Below are positions 22,613-31,185 of a stretch of DNA of 33,381 nucleotides, in pieces (positions within the stretch are counted from its first letter, which is position 1; every line of letters starts with the position of its first letter). The notes beneath the pieces are model-generated. The model was not told the origin of the DNA. It was given only the letters and a program-made list of their open reading frames with translations, and searched no databases. Where the stretch lies: assembly GCA_029268085.1 (NCBI GenBank), contig JAJUHD010000003.1, forward strand, positions 1 through 33,381. The letters are read 5' to 3'. Source of the DNA: Bacillota bacterium. Its GTDB lineage: Bacteria > Bacillota > Clostridia > Oscillospirales > Oscillospiraceae. Made by a program: the position numbers and the translations under genes.

Positions 22613-24379
22613 ATGGGTTTTGTAATTTCAAACAGGAAATTTGAAGGCGCTGAGGAATTTGAAAAGCTGTATTTTGACGGTTCGGACGTTATAACGTCAA
22701 ATGCAAGTTTGATCGCGGTTAAAACAAACGTTTTTGGTAAAAAACGCCGCGAGATAATTGATAATGTATTGGAACAAACGTCAAGCGACTCAACAATTGG
22801 CATTCTAAGCAAAGACGAGTTCTATGTTGCGCTTAGCTATAAAATCAATTCTGATATATTGAAAATACAAACTGATATTGTGGCGTATGAATCGGCGTTT
22901 ATTTATCGCTCCGGCGATTGCTTCGTTATTTCGGACAATGTGCTGAGAATAATTGAAATTCTTCAGTCTTTTGGCATTACTGTGGCGTTACTGGAAGACA
23001 AAGTCAGGAAGTTTGTTTATCTTGGAAATTACTTTACGTCTGAAACATTTTTTTCAGATATCTCAATATTACAGCCGGCAACAAATTATTTTTTAAATAT
23101 ATATAATTTGGAACTGCAATCTTCAGCTTATGATGATTTTTCCTTTTCGGGTAAAATCACCGATGCGGATGAAGCGGCGTCGCGTCTTTATTCTGTGCTC
23201 GATGAGTTATTTAAATCGAATTACTCAAAGGACATGAAATACGGCATAGGGATCAGCGGCGGGCTTGACTCGAGGGTCGCGGGCTATTTTGCAAAAAAGA
23301 ACGGATATAACGTTTATCCGTATTTCCTTGGCAGAAAACGAAACTCTTTGGGTTTCCTTACCAACGATGCCAAGCGAAGCCTTGAGGTCATTCATGAAAT
23401 CGGACTGAACGAACCAAGTTTTTATCCGACGGACATAGTACCTTATTCCAAAAAGCTCGAATATGATGCTGTGAAAGCTCCAACCGGCTCTCCGAACGTG
23501 ACACAAAACATCGGGTTTGATTGGCCGTATTTTGATGTGATGATACATGGAATGCTGGGCGGAGAGCTTTTTGGCGGAATCGGTTTTCTCAATAAAAATA
23601 ATATGGATTGTACATCCGAGGAGCTTTCGGCAAGTATTATCGCTACTTTGAATTGCTTGCCGAAATATAAAGCCAAGTATTCGCTTTCAGGAAAAATTAT
23701 AACAAAGCTTCCAAAAATTAGAGATAAGTATAGATTTACTGATTATGAAAAGGAGCGCATTATTTCTGAGCGCCTTCGGACAGAGCTTAAATCGGAATTA
23801 TGCGAATGGATAGAGCGGCAAAATGCAAACGGACTTTCCAATATAAATATCGCGATGAAATTCTTTTATTACTATTATTCAAGAAATGTTAGAACTGCAT
23901 ATTACGCAACTTTGGAGGACAGCATTTACTCGTTTGGAGCGTTCTTGAACCCGAAGGTAATATCGGAATTCCGCAATTGGAGCGATGGGCTGTTTTTAAA
24001 CAGAGTTGTCCAAAAGGCTTTAATTAAAAAATGCGGGAATTTATGCAGCGTTAGGGACCAAACGACTGCCGCTTCAATTTCAGAAAGCGAGTCAGGCCGA
24101 TCAATCAGAAAATATGCTTATATGCTTGAACGTGCCTTGCGAGGCAGCGGAATGTACTATACAAATTATGACAAAAAGGAATTTGCTTCTCAGCTTCAAG
24201 AATTAAATCAGCAAAAAATAATCAGAATGTTCGACTGCGATTTTGTTGAATTGTCTGAGGCAAAAGCAGATGTCTGCCACTTGATTATGAAGCTTGCATG
24301 GCTGGAAAAACGCTATAATCTGCCGGTAGCGGATGGTGATTATGAGGATTCTAATTTTATCTCCATATATCAGCGATAA
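22613..24379 (+). CDS. Asparagine-synthetase-like amidotransferase without a catalytic Cys
   Basis: A 588-residue protein. The C-terminal part is an asparagine-synthetase ATP-pyrophosphatase domain with the PP-loop SGGLDS at 215-220 and a GMLGGELFGG segment. The N-terminal 190 residues resemble the Ntn glutaminase domain in layout but begin MGFVISN, lacking the Cys at position 2 needed to release ammonia from glutamine. The enzyme would therefore need free ammonia or another amine, or act on a different nucleophile. In polysaccharide loci such proteins are thought to amidate sugar carboxyl groups such as uronic acids. The ribosome binding site is GAAGGT, 5 bases before the ATG. The end overlaps the next gene by 38 bases. 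Confidence 0.8.
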   Translation: MGFVISNRKFEGAEEFEKLYFDGSDVITSNASLIAVKTNVFGKKRREIIDNVLEQTSSDSTIGILSKDEFYVALSYKINSDILKIQTDIVAYESAFIYRSGDCFVISDNVLRIIEILQSFGITVALLEDKVRKFVYLGNYFTSETFFSDISILQPATNYFLNIYNLELQSSAYDDFSFSGKITDADEAASRLYSVLDELFKSNYSKDMKYGIGISGGLDSRVAGYFAKKNGYNVYPYFLGRKRNSLGFLTNDAKRSLEVIHEIGLNEPSFYPTDIVPYSKKLEYDAVKAPTGSPNVTQNIGFDWPYFDVMIHGMLGGELFGGIGFLNKNNMDCTSEELSASIIATLNCLPKYKAKYSLSGKIITKLPKIRDKYRFTDYEKERIISERLRTELKSELCEWIERQNANGLSNINIAMKFFYYYYSRNVRTAYYATLEDSIYSFGAFLNPKVISEFRNWSDGLFLNRVVQKALIKKCGNLCSVRDQTTAASISESESGRSIRKYAYMLERALRGSGMYYTNYDKKEFASQLQELNQQKIIRMFDCDFVELSEAKADVCHLIMKLAWLEKRYNLPVADGDYEDSNFISIYQR

Positions 24380-25574
24380 TAATGAGCATAAAAAAAACAA
24401 AACCGGGTTCGGCATAATGGTTATGAGCATTGTTGATTCTTTGTGCGATCGGGGGAGTGAAGTATTTGTCCTGACGCATGCTCTATGTCGGGGAAGAACA
24501 GACGGGTTGCGCGTGATTCTTAAGCACTCGCTTTCGGAAGTGCTCCTGCATGCTCAAATCAGAGGGATATGCGCCCAAATTTCAGAACTGCGTAAGCTGC
24601 CGTGCCCATTTGGAACAAAACTCAGAATGCTTTATTATTACCTTGATAAAGGCTTTATAAAAAAAGCTATTCAAAGGATAAAGCCTGACATAGTCCATGT
24701 TCACGGCTTAGGTCTTGGTTCAAAAAATTATATCGATGCCTGTGAAGAACTTGAGGTTCCGTTTGTGGTAACGGCGCATGGCCTGATTCAAAACGACCAG
24801 GACGCTTCTCAGGAGGACCGAGAATTTGAAAGAGAGTTTTTTCGCTATAGCGAAAAAAATGGAGTTCATATAACGGTTGTCAGTACGGGCATAAAGAAAC
24901 GCCTATGTGGAGATTACTATGGTCTTGCCGACGCCGGCACTATTCACGTTGTAACAAACGGAACAGATTTACATATGATAAAACCGACAGGCACTATAAG
25001 GTCAAGGTACGGCATCCCGCCGACAAGCAAAATTTGCTTGGTCGTCGGAAGCGTTTGTGAAAGGAAAAATCAGATTCAAATCGTTAGGGCATACTCGAGA
25101 CTGCCGCAAAGCTTGCGTGAAAACACAAGGATACTGATCCTCGGAAGCATATCGGAAAATGATCCGGTCAAAGAGGAAATCTCAAGATTGGGTTTGAATA
25201 ACTCTGTTATATGCTGCGGATTCGTTCAGCACGAGGAACTCTGCAGCTATTACGCCGATGCAGACCTGAACATACTTGCAAGCAGGGACGAGGGCTTTGG
25301 CCTGCCGGTTATCGAAGGCTTTGTTTACGGATTGCCTTGCGTAACTTTTTCAGATCTTGACGCAGTTCCGGATATTTACGACGAAAATGCGGTAGAGTTG
25401 TGTTATGACCGCACAGACGAGTCTTTCGCAAAGACGATAACAGCCGCATTGGAAAGGCAATGGGACAAAGAAGCGATAAAGCTTTACAGCAAAAAGTTTT
25501 CGCTTGAGACTATGGCGGAACGGTATATGGATGTATATGCACAGGTAATAAACAGTTTGATATTTAATAAATAA
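24342..25574 (+). CDS. GT4 glycosyltransferase
   Basis: A 410-residue GT-B enzyme. The N-terminal acceptor domain begins MRILILSPYISD and includes KPDIVHVHGLG and VTAHGL. The C-terminal donor domain has VTNGTDL, VVGSVCERKNQIQIV, and the nucleotide-sugar motif SRDEGFGLPVIEGFVYGLP, which contains the conserved E-x7-E pair. The ATG at 24342 is preferred to one three codons upstream because the protein then starts at the first beta strand. It lies inside the end of the amidotransferase gene, so the two are coupled. Likely cytosolic or peripheral, transferring one sugar to the lipid-linked repeat unit; specificity is not readable. Confidence 0.9.
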   Translation: MRILILSPYISDNNEHKKNKTGFGIMVMSIVDSLCDRGSEVFVLTHALCRGRTDGLRVILKHSLSEVLLHAQIRGICAQISELRKLPCPFGTKLRMLYYYLDKGFIKKAIQRIKPDIVHVHGLGLGSKNYIDACEELEVPFVVTAHGLIQNDQDASQEDREFEREFFRYSEKNGVHITVVSTGIKKRLCGDYYGLADAGTIHVVTNGTDLHMIKPTGTIRSRYGIPPTSKICLVVGSVCERKNQIQIVRAYSRLPQSLRENTRILILGSISENDPVKEEISRLGLNNSVICCGFVQHEELCSYYADADLNILASRDEGFGLPVIEGFVYGLPCVTFSDLDAVPDIYDENAVELCYDRTDESFAKTITAALERQWDKEAIKLYSKKFSLETMAERYMDVYAQVINSLIFNK

Positions 25575-25592
25575 TGGGTATTGGAGAGAGCA

Positions 25593-26996
25593 ATGAACGG
25601 AAGGCTTACCTCGACGCATCTTAAAGGCCGTACCAATAGAAGTGTAGTCAGGATACGCTGCGACATGGTGATCGCTTTGGCTTCAACGTTTTTCGTGGGA
25701 CTGTCTGCTGTCACTAACAACGCGGTTTTCTGCTATATTGCGATGCTCTTTTTGCCTTTTGGACTTATTTATCCGACGTCGCTTATACCGGTACTTATGG
25801 TTACGTCTCTTTCGAGTAACTTTTTCGCTGCGGCAGAAGGGATTGGGGCTGCACGCCTGTTCGCTATTGCCATAGTACTCGGCGTTACAATATCTATGAT
25901 TCGAAATCGCAGAAAGATCAATCTTTTTTGGCTGCGTTTTCTTATATTAATCATGATAGCGACTTTGCTTACCACGGCAATAAACGGAGCTGTCAATATG
26001 CAAGCCTTGTCAACGATCGGCCTGAACCTATTGATCGCTTTTGCGTTTTCAAATATTAAGATCGACTCAAAAGAATTCGAAAGAATTCTTTTTTGCGTTT
26101 TTGCGGCGTTTTCTATAATTACTATACTAATTTTTATAAATTTGAGTTTTTCGGGGCTTCAAACCCTTTTTCAGGGTCGTATATCCATCGATTCCGATGT
26201 CAATACAAACCGTCAGGCAATGATGTGCGCGCAGCTTGGCGCATTTATGTTTGGCTATGCTGTTTACTCTCCAAAAACGAAGTATAAAGTGTTCTGCATT
26301 ATATTGGGACTCATTAACTTTTTTGTATGCCTGATTTCCGGCTCAAGAACCGGTTGTTTAGCGGTAATACTGGGCGTGATGGTATCCGTTATTGTTTTTA
26401 ATCGTATTAACAAAAAAAGCCTTAAGGGAATTGCGACAGTGGCATCAATCACGGTAATCGGTTTTTTGATTTTTCAGCTTGTTGTCGGCAAAAACGCAAT
26501 CCTTGCGGAGAGATATTCACTGCAGGGCATTTTGAAAAATGGCGGTACTTACCGATGGGAAAGAATAATCTGCGAAGTAAAATATATAATCCCGGAACAC
26601 CTGCTGTTCGGTATAGGACCTTCTTCAATATATGAAACACTGGCGCTGCGGCCGTATTTAGCTAAGCCCGGCTCGTCGCACAATATCATTTTCAGTATGC
26701 TGACGCAGATCGGCATATTGGGAAGCGCCGCATATGTTGCGGTTGTCAGTTCTGCTATCAGGAGGATTATTGCCGCGCTGAGAAGATTTCCCGCTGCTTT
26801 AATTCCGCTTTCCATGATTCTGACCGGCCTGTTTAACGGCATAGGAGAAGTGATGTATTGCGAACGTTTATTCTGGATGGTGCTTTCTTTTTCGATTCTT
26901 TGCATAAACAGCCGACCGTTTGAGGCGGACAGTGCAGACCGGTCAGAGAAATCCGCTTCAGAACATAGGAGGTATCTATGCCAGAGGTATCGATAA
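25593..26996 (+). CDS. O-antigen polymerase/ligase family protein (Wzy-like)
   Basis: A 467-residue integral membrane protein with about 11 hydrophobic segments, of the Wzy_C/O-antigen ligase family. The family segment LISGSRTGCLAVILGV lies near residue 250; a large loop with GGTYRWERI follows, then GSSHNIIFSMLTQIGILG, which matches the conserved His-containing region. It would join lipid-linked repeat units on the outer face of the membrane. The ATG at 25593 has GGAG 6 bases upstream. Its end overlaps the next gene by 19 bases. The order polymerase plus flippase in the same operon indicates a Wzx/Wzy-dependent pathway. Confidence 0.87.
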   Translation: MNGRLTSTHLKGRTNRSVVRIRCDMVIALASTFFVGLSAVTNNAVFCYIAMLFLPFGLIYPTSLIPVLMVTSLSSNFFAAAEGIGAARLFAIAIVLGVTISMIRNRRKINLFWLRFLILIMIATLLTTAINGAVNMQALSTIGLNLLIAFAFSNIKIDSKEFERILFCVFAAFSIITILIFINLSFSGLQTLFQGRISIDSDVNTNRQAMMCAQLGAFMFGYAVYSPKTKYKVFCIILGLINFFVCLISGSRTGCLAVILGVMVSVIVFNRINKKSLKGIATVASITVIGFLIFQLVVGKNAILAERYSLQGILKNGGTYRWERIICEVKYIIPEHLLFGIGPSSIYETLALRPYLAKPGSSHNIIFSMLTQIGILGSAAYVAVVSSAIRRIIAALRRFPAALIPLSMILTGLFNGIGEVMYCERLFWMVLSFSILCINSRPFEADSADRSEKSASEHRRYLCQRYR

Positions 26997-29089
26997 TTAT
27001 ACCAGTATATAATGTTGAACTATATCTGCGGCATTGTCTGGACTCGGTACTCGCCCAGACATTCCGGGATATTGAAGCGATACTGGTGGATGACGGCTCC
27101 ACGGACGACAGCGGGAAAATATGCGATGAGTACGCTGAAAAAGACGCGCGGTTCAGAGTGGTTCATCAGGAAAACGCAGGGCTTTCTGGAGCACGAAATA
27201 CGGGCATTGAAAAAGCCCGCGGAAGCTATCTCTATTTTTTAGATTCTGATGACTGGGTTGAAAGGGATACTGTTGAAAAACTGTATGAAGGGGTAGCCGG
27301 AAGCGGCGGCCAGTATGCCGTTTGCGGCTACTATAAAGAAGCAAAGCCCAGAGGATACTTTTCTCCGCAAATGAGGCCGGAAGCCGATAACCGCTTGGGT
27401 AATTTACTTCGCTATGCAAGAAAAGAATTCTCTTACGCGGTGTGGAACAAACTGTACAGGCGCAGTATTGTTATTGAGAACAACCTTCGGTTCTATGAAG
27501 GAGAAAAGTATGTAGAAGACCATGCGTTTAATCTTAAATACCTTCTCTTCTGCGAAAAAGTCTCGGTAATACGGGCCCCGCTGTATCATTACAGAATAAG
27601 AGAGGGGCAGATAACAGCGGAAAGCCCCGAAAAGAGACTTCCGACTTACATAGAGGACACAAAAAAACTAATTGAAGATTTCAAGTCATACGGGAAATAC
27701 GAGGAGTACAAAGAGGTGTTGGCGGTTCATTTTGCTGCACGCTTTAACGAATACATAGGCGGGCTTGCGAAGGATAAATTTCTCTGCAAACCAAAATCAT
27801 TGCTTATAAAAGAAATAAAAAACCTATACAGAGAAACAGGCTTTTCAAAAGTATTAAAGCATGCGCCGCTAATAAAAAAGGAAAGGTTATTTCTGGCATT
27901 GCTGGGGCAGGGAAATGCAGGGGCAATAATCGGATGCTACCGCCTGTACGCTTTACTGCGAAGAGTGATGAGCCTATGGGGCAAAACAAAATATTGCCTG
28001 CGCGAGAAAATCAAAGATTTGGTTCTCTACAGGTCGATTTGGTTAAAGAGAAATTACCTCCGATATATCCAAAAGGATAATGATACCAATTTTTTGTCTG
28101 ATCAAAGCCTCAAAATCGGTACAAAGCCGCGTTTGTTTTTAATAGGTACGCCTGAATATGAAAATGTTGGTGATCACGCAATAGCCGTTGCCGAAAAACA
28201 GTATTTGGGCAAAGAGCTTGCTGATTACTCTCTGATTGAGGTTACCGAAAACGAGGCCGTCTTACATTTGCGAGAATTGAAAAAATATATTCAATCCACA
28301 GACATAATTCTGCTTCAGGGCGGAGGAAATATGGGGAGCGAATACCCCGATCAGGAAATGATAAGAAAACATGTAATCAAAGCGTTTCCGGATAACAAAA
28401 CAGTTGTATTTCCGCAGTCTGTGTTTTTTTCCGATAAACCGATAAATCATTTTAGAAAGAAAGAAATGCGCAGTTATTACTCCGGTCATATTAATTTGCT
28501 TCTTTGCGCGAGAGAAAGACGCTCGTATGAAATAATGCTGGAAAACTTTGAGGAATGCAAAATTGCGCTTATGCCGGATATGGCGTTTCGCTTGCAAAGC
28601 GCTGCTAAAGCATCTAAACGCAACGGCGTCCTGATATGCCTTCGGTCTGATAAAGAGAGCATCTTGTCATGGGATGATAAGGCTAAGATAAACTGCATTT
28701 GCAGGCAGAGGTTTAATAATGTTTCAGAGTCTGACACATGCATAGATTATCGGGTCAAAAAGGAAAACAGAGAAAAAATACTGGATCAGATTGTCATGCG
28801 GTTTAGGTCGTCCGAGCTGGTGGTAACGGACAGATTGCACGGCATGATTCTTGCGGCCGTTACGGAAACGCCCTGTGTGGCTTTCAGCAATTCAAACCAT
28901 AAAATTGTAGAGAGCTTTGAATGGATCAAAGGCCTTGGATTCGTAAGGCTTTGCGATAATTTGGAGAGACTCGGAGATTTAATAAGCGCAGCACTCTCGT
29001 GTGCTGCCGAATATGACCGTACGGCATTTGACGAGTATTATGACGCAATTACGCTGTTTATACGGGAGAATTCAAATGGACAGAATTAA
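26978..29089 (+). CDS. GT2 glycosyltransferase - polysaccharide pyruvyltransferase fusion
   Basis: A 703-residue fusion. Residues 1 to about 230 are a GT-A family 2 glycosyltransferase (VSIIIPVYNVELYL, ILVDDGSTDDSG, GLSGARNTGI, and FLDSDDWV with the metal-binding DxD). A helical, basic stretch spans about 230-380. From about 385 to 690 is a polysaccharide pyruvyltransferase domain (PF04230), with PEYENVGDHAIAVAE, ILLQGGGNMGSEYPD, VFPQSVFF and VVTDRLHGMILA. The protein could add a sugar and then a ketal-linked pyruvate, giving the polymer negative charge. The ATG follows AGGAGG by 5 bases. No internal ribosome binding site was seen at the domain border. The end overlaps the next gene by 14 bases. 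Confidence 0.9.
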   Translation: MPEVSIIIPVYNVELYLRHCLDSVLAQTFRDIEAILVDDGSTDDSGKICDEYAEKDARFRVVHQENAGLSGARNTGIEKARGSYLYFLDSDDWVERDTVEKLYEGVAGSGGQYAVCGYYKEAKPRGYFSPQMRPEADNRLGNLLRYARKEFSYAVWNKLYRRSIVIENNLRFYEGEKYVEDHAFNLKYLLFCEKVSVIRAPLYHYRIREGQITAESPEKRLPTYIEDTKKLIEDFKSYGKYEEYKEVLAVHFAARFNEYIGGLAKDKFLCKPKSLLIKEIKNLYRETGFSKVLKHAPLIKKERLFLALLGQGNAGAIIGCYRLYALLRRVMSLWGKTKYCLREKIKDLVLYRSIWLKRNYLRYIQKDNDTNFLSDQSLKIGTKPRLFLIGTPEYENVGDHAIAVAEKQYLGKELADYSLIEVTENEAVLHLRELKKYIQSTDIILLQGGGNMGSEYPDQEMIRKHVIKAFPDNKTVVFPQSVFFSDKPINHFRKKEMRSYYSGHINLLLCARERRSYEIMLENFEECKIALMPDMAFRLQSAAKASKRNGVLICLRSDKESILSWDDKAKINCICRQRFNNVSESDTCIDYRVKKENREKILDQIVMRFRSSELVVTDRLHGMILAAVTETPCVAFSNSNHKIVESFEWIKGLGFVRLCDNLERLGDLISAALSCAAEYDRTAFDEYYDAITLFIRENSNGQN

Positions 29090-31163
29090 GAGGTTTTTTG
29101 ATGTCTATGTGCCGGTAAAGAGCTGCAACCTTAAATGCCATTATTGCTATGTAACGGAGGATGCCAAGTCAAAAATGGGGGACACCGCATTTGAATATAC
29201 ACCTGAGCAAATCGGGCGGGCTCTAGCCATAGAACGGTTGGGAGGCAAATGCCTGTTCCATATTTGCGGATACGGAGAAACCCTGATTCCTCCCGAAATA
29301 GCGGAAATAATTAAAGAAATACTGAAACAGGGACATTATGTTTTTGTTGTAACGAACGGACTTATATCAAAGAGGATAGATCAGATACTTGAGTTTCCGC
29401 AGGAATATCTGACGCGGCTTGGTTTTAAGTTCTCTTTCCACTACCTGGAGCTGCTGAGGACCAATCAGCTCGAAAAATTTACATACAACGTTAGCAGAGT
29501 CAGAACTGCGGGATGTTCGATATCTGTCGAGGTAACGCCAAGTGACGAGCTTGAACCCTATATCGACGAAATGAGACGGTACAGCATCGAAAAATTCGGG
29601 GCGCTGCCCCATATTACTGTTCCGCGTAACGGTGATGATCCGTCGTGGCCGCTGCTTTCAAAGCGCTCGCTTCAGGAATTTAAGGATATTTGGGGCCAAT
29701 TTGAATCGGAGCTATTTGATTTCAAGCTGTCCACATGGGGAATAAAGCGGAAGGAATATTGTTATGCCGGCGCATGGTCGGGTCTTCTCAATATAGGCAA
29801 CGGCGAACTGTCGCGCTGTTACGGAGGGAAGTATTCCCAGAATATCCTGAAGGACCCGACCAAGCCGATAATAGACCTGCCGATAGGAAATAAATGTTCA
29901 ATGCCTCATTGTGTCAACTCCCATATATTTCTGACTCTGGGTGATATTCAGAGTATTAATTCATACACATACGCTCAGGTCAGGAACAGAGTATGCGCAG
30001 ACGGAAGCGAATGGCTTCGGGAGCCGATGAAATCATTTATCAGCGGCAGGTTGGAAGATGCAAACGAAATACTGACGGAAAAAAAGAAGAAGCTGCTTGC
30101 ATGGAAAAGCTTCCTGCTGGTTTTGAGGTATCAGCTTTTTAAGAGACTTTATACCCTGTTAAGCAGAAAAATAAGGCTGATACTGGAAAAAAATAAACTG
30201 ATTCCCGCCCCGCGATACTGCTGTTCATTTGGGAGTGTAATCATGCGCCATATTTTCAAAAAGGCAAAGAAAGCGCCAAGGTACGCGAAAGCAAGGATCG
30301 AAAGATGCTACTATACGCTAAGGTACCGGTTTGCAAAAGGCAGTATCTATATAAAAACCGAAAGTATAGAAACAACTATTCAGAAGATCATTGACGAAAA
30401 GGTTTCGGTTTCACGCTTCGGAGACGGAGAATTCAAATGGATCGAAAAACTGCGGCACAACTCCTTTCAGGATGTTGACGAAAAGCTGTCCGAAAGGCTG
30501 CTGGAGGTTCTGAGAAGCGAAAGCGAGCGCCACATAGTATGCATAAGCCCGGCTTTCAGCGGACTTGAGTATGAAACAGAAGAGAGCAAAAAGTACTGGA
30601 GGGCTGTGCTTGGGCAATATGGAAAGCGTTGGGCGAGGCACCTCGATAGGAGCAGAGTTTACTTCAACGCAAATATCAGCCGCTTTTATTTGAATGATAT
30701 CAACAAAGCCTTGGTCAACAGCAGATTTTTACAATTGAAAAAAATATGGGATGGCAGAGATTTGCTTATAGTGGAGGGCGAAATGAGCCGGATGGGAGCA
30801 GGGAACGACCTGTTCGAGAATGCCAGAAGCATTCAGCGGCTTATCGCCCCCAAGCGCAACGCGTTCAGCAGATATGACGCAATTCTTGAAAAAGCAAAGC
30901 GCTACGGGAAAGAGAAGCTGATTCTCATTGCTCTGGGCCCGACCGCCACGGTTCTGGCCTATGATCTGGCAATGTCAGGTTATCAAGCGATCGACTTAGG
31001 CCATGTTGATATCGAATATGAGTGGTATCTGATGGGGGCGACAAAAAAAGTTCCTGTTCGTTGGAGAGAAGTCAATGAAGCAAGGACTGCCAATGAAATA
31101 CCTTTTACCGGCCCTGAACGCGTAAAATATGATTCTCAAATTATAGATGCAGTGCTGCTGTAG
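29076..31163 (+). CDS. Radical SAM (SPASM-like) - GT-D glycosyltransferase fusion
   Basis: A 695-residue fusion. The N-terminal radical SAM domain has C17, C21 and C24 in CNLKCHYC, ligands of the cluster that cleaves S-adenosylmethionine, and ICGYGETL as the SAM-binding segment. C229, C248, C274 and C279 (the last two in KCSMPHC) resemble a SPASM/twitch auxiliary cluster. A basic linker spans about 325-430. The C-terminal domain from about 430 matches the GT-D family (DUF1792): VSRFGDGEF, with the metal-binding DxE at 450-452, and LIALGPTATVLAYDLAMSGY. The ATG at 29076 follows GGGAG and overlaps the previous gene. An internal GGGAG and ATG at 30243 could also give a separate 306-residue GT-D protein. 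The radical reaction is unknown. Confidence 0.87.
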   Translation: MDRIKRFFDVYVPVKSCNLKCHYCYVTEDAKSKMGDTAFEYTPEQIGRALAIERLGGKCLFHICGYGETLIPPEIAEIIKEILKQGHYVFVVTNGLISKRIDQILEFPQEYLTRLGFKFSFHYLELLRTNQLEKFTYNVSRVRTAGCSISVEVTPSDELEPYIDEMRRYSIEKFGALPHITVPRNGDDPSWPLLSKRSLQEFKDIWGQFESELFDFKLSTWGIKRKEYCYAGAWSGLLNIGNGELSRCYGGKYSQNILKDPTKPIIDLPIGNKCSMPHCVNSHIFLTLGDIQSINSYTYAQVRNRVCADGSEWLREPMKSFISGRLEDANEILTEKKKKLLAWKSFLLVLRYQLFKRLYTLLSRKIRLILEKNKLIPAPRYCCSFGSVIMRHIFKKAKKAPRYAKARIERCYYTLRYRFAKGSIYIKTESIETTIQKIIDEKVSVSRFGDGEFKWIEKLRHNSFQDVDEKLSERLLEVLRSESERHIVCISPAFSGLEYETEESKKYWRAVLGQYGKRWARHLDRSRVYFNANISRFYLNDINKALVNSRFLQLKKIWDGRDLLIVEGEMSRMGAGNDLFENARSIQRLIAPKRNAFSRYDAILEKAKRYGKEKLILIALGPTATVLAYDLAMSGYQAIDLGHVDIEYEWYLMGATKKVPVRWREVNEARTANEIPFTGPERVKYDSQIIDAVLL
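30231..30245 (+). promoter_or_regulatory. Internal ribosome binding site and ATG at the GT-D domain border
   Basis: GGGAG at 30231-30235 lies 7 bases before an in-frame ATG at 30243, which is residue 390 of the radical SAM-GT-D fusion. Starting here gives MRHIFKKAKK and a complete 306-residue GT-D protein, with its DxE at about 61-63. The match in spacing and place suggests either dual translation or a recent fusion of two genes. Confidence 0.4.
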
Positions 31164-31185
31164 ATTTTGAATAAAGGGATGAACT

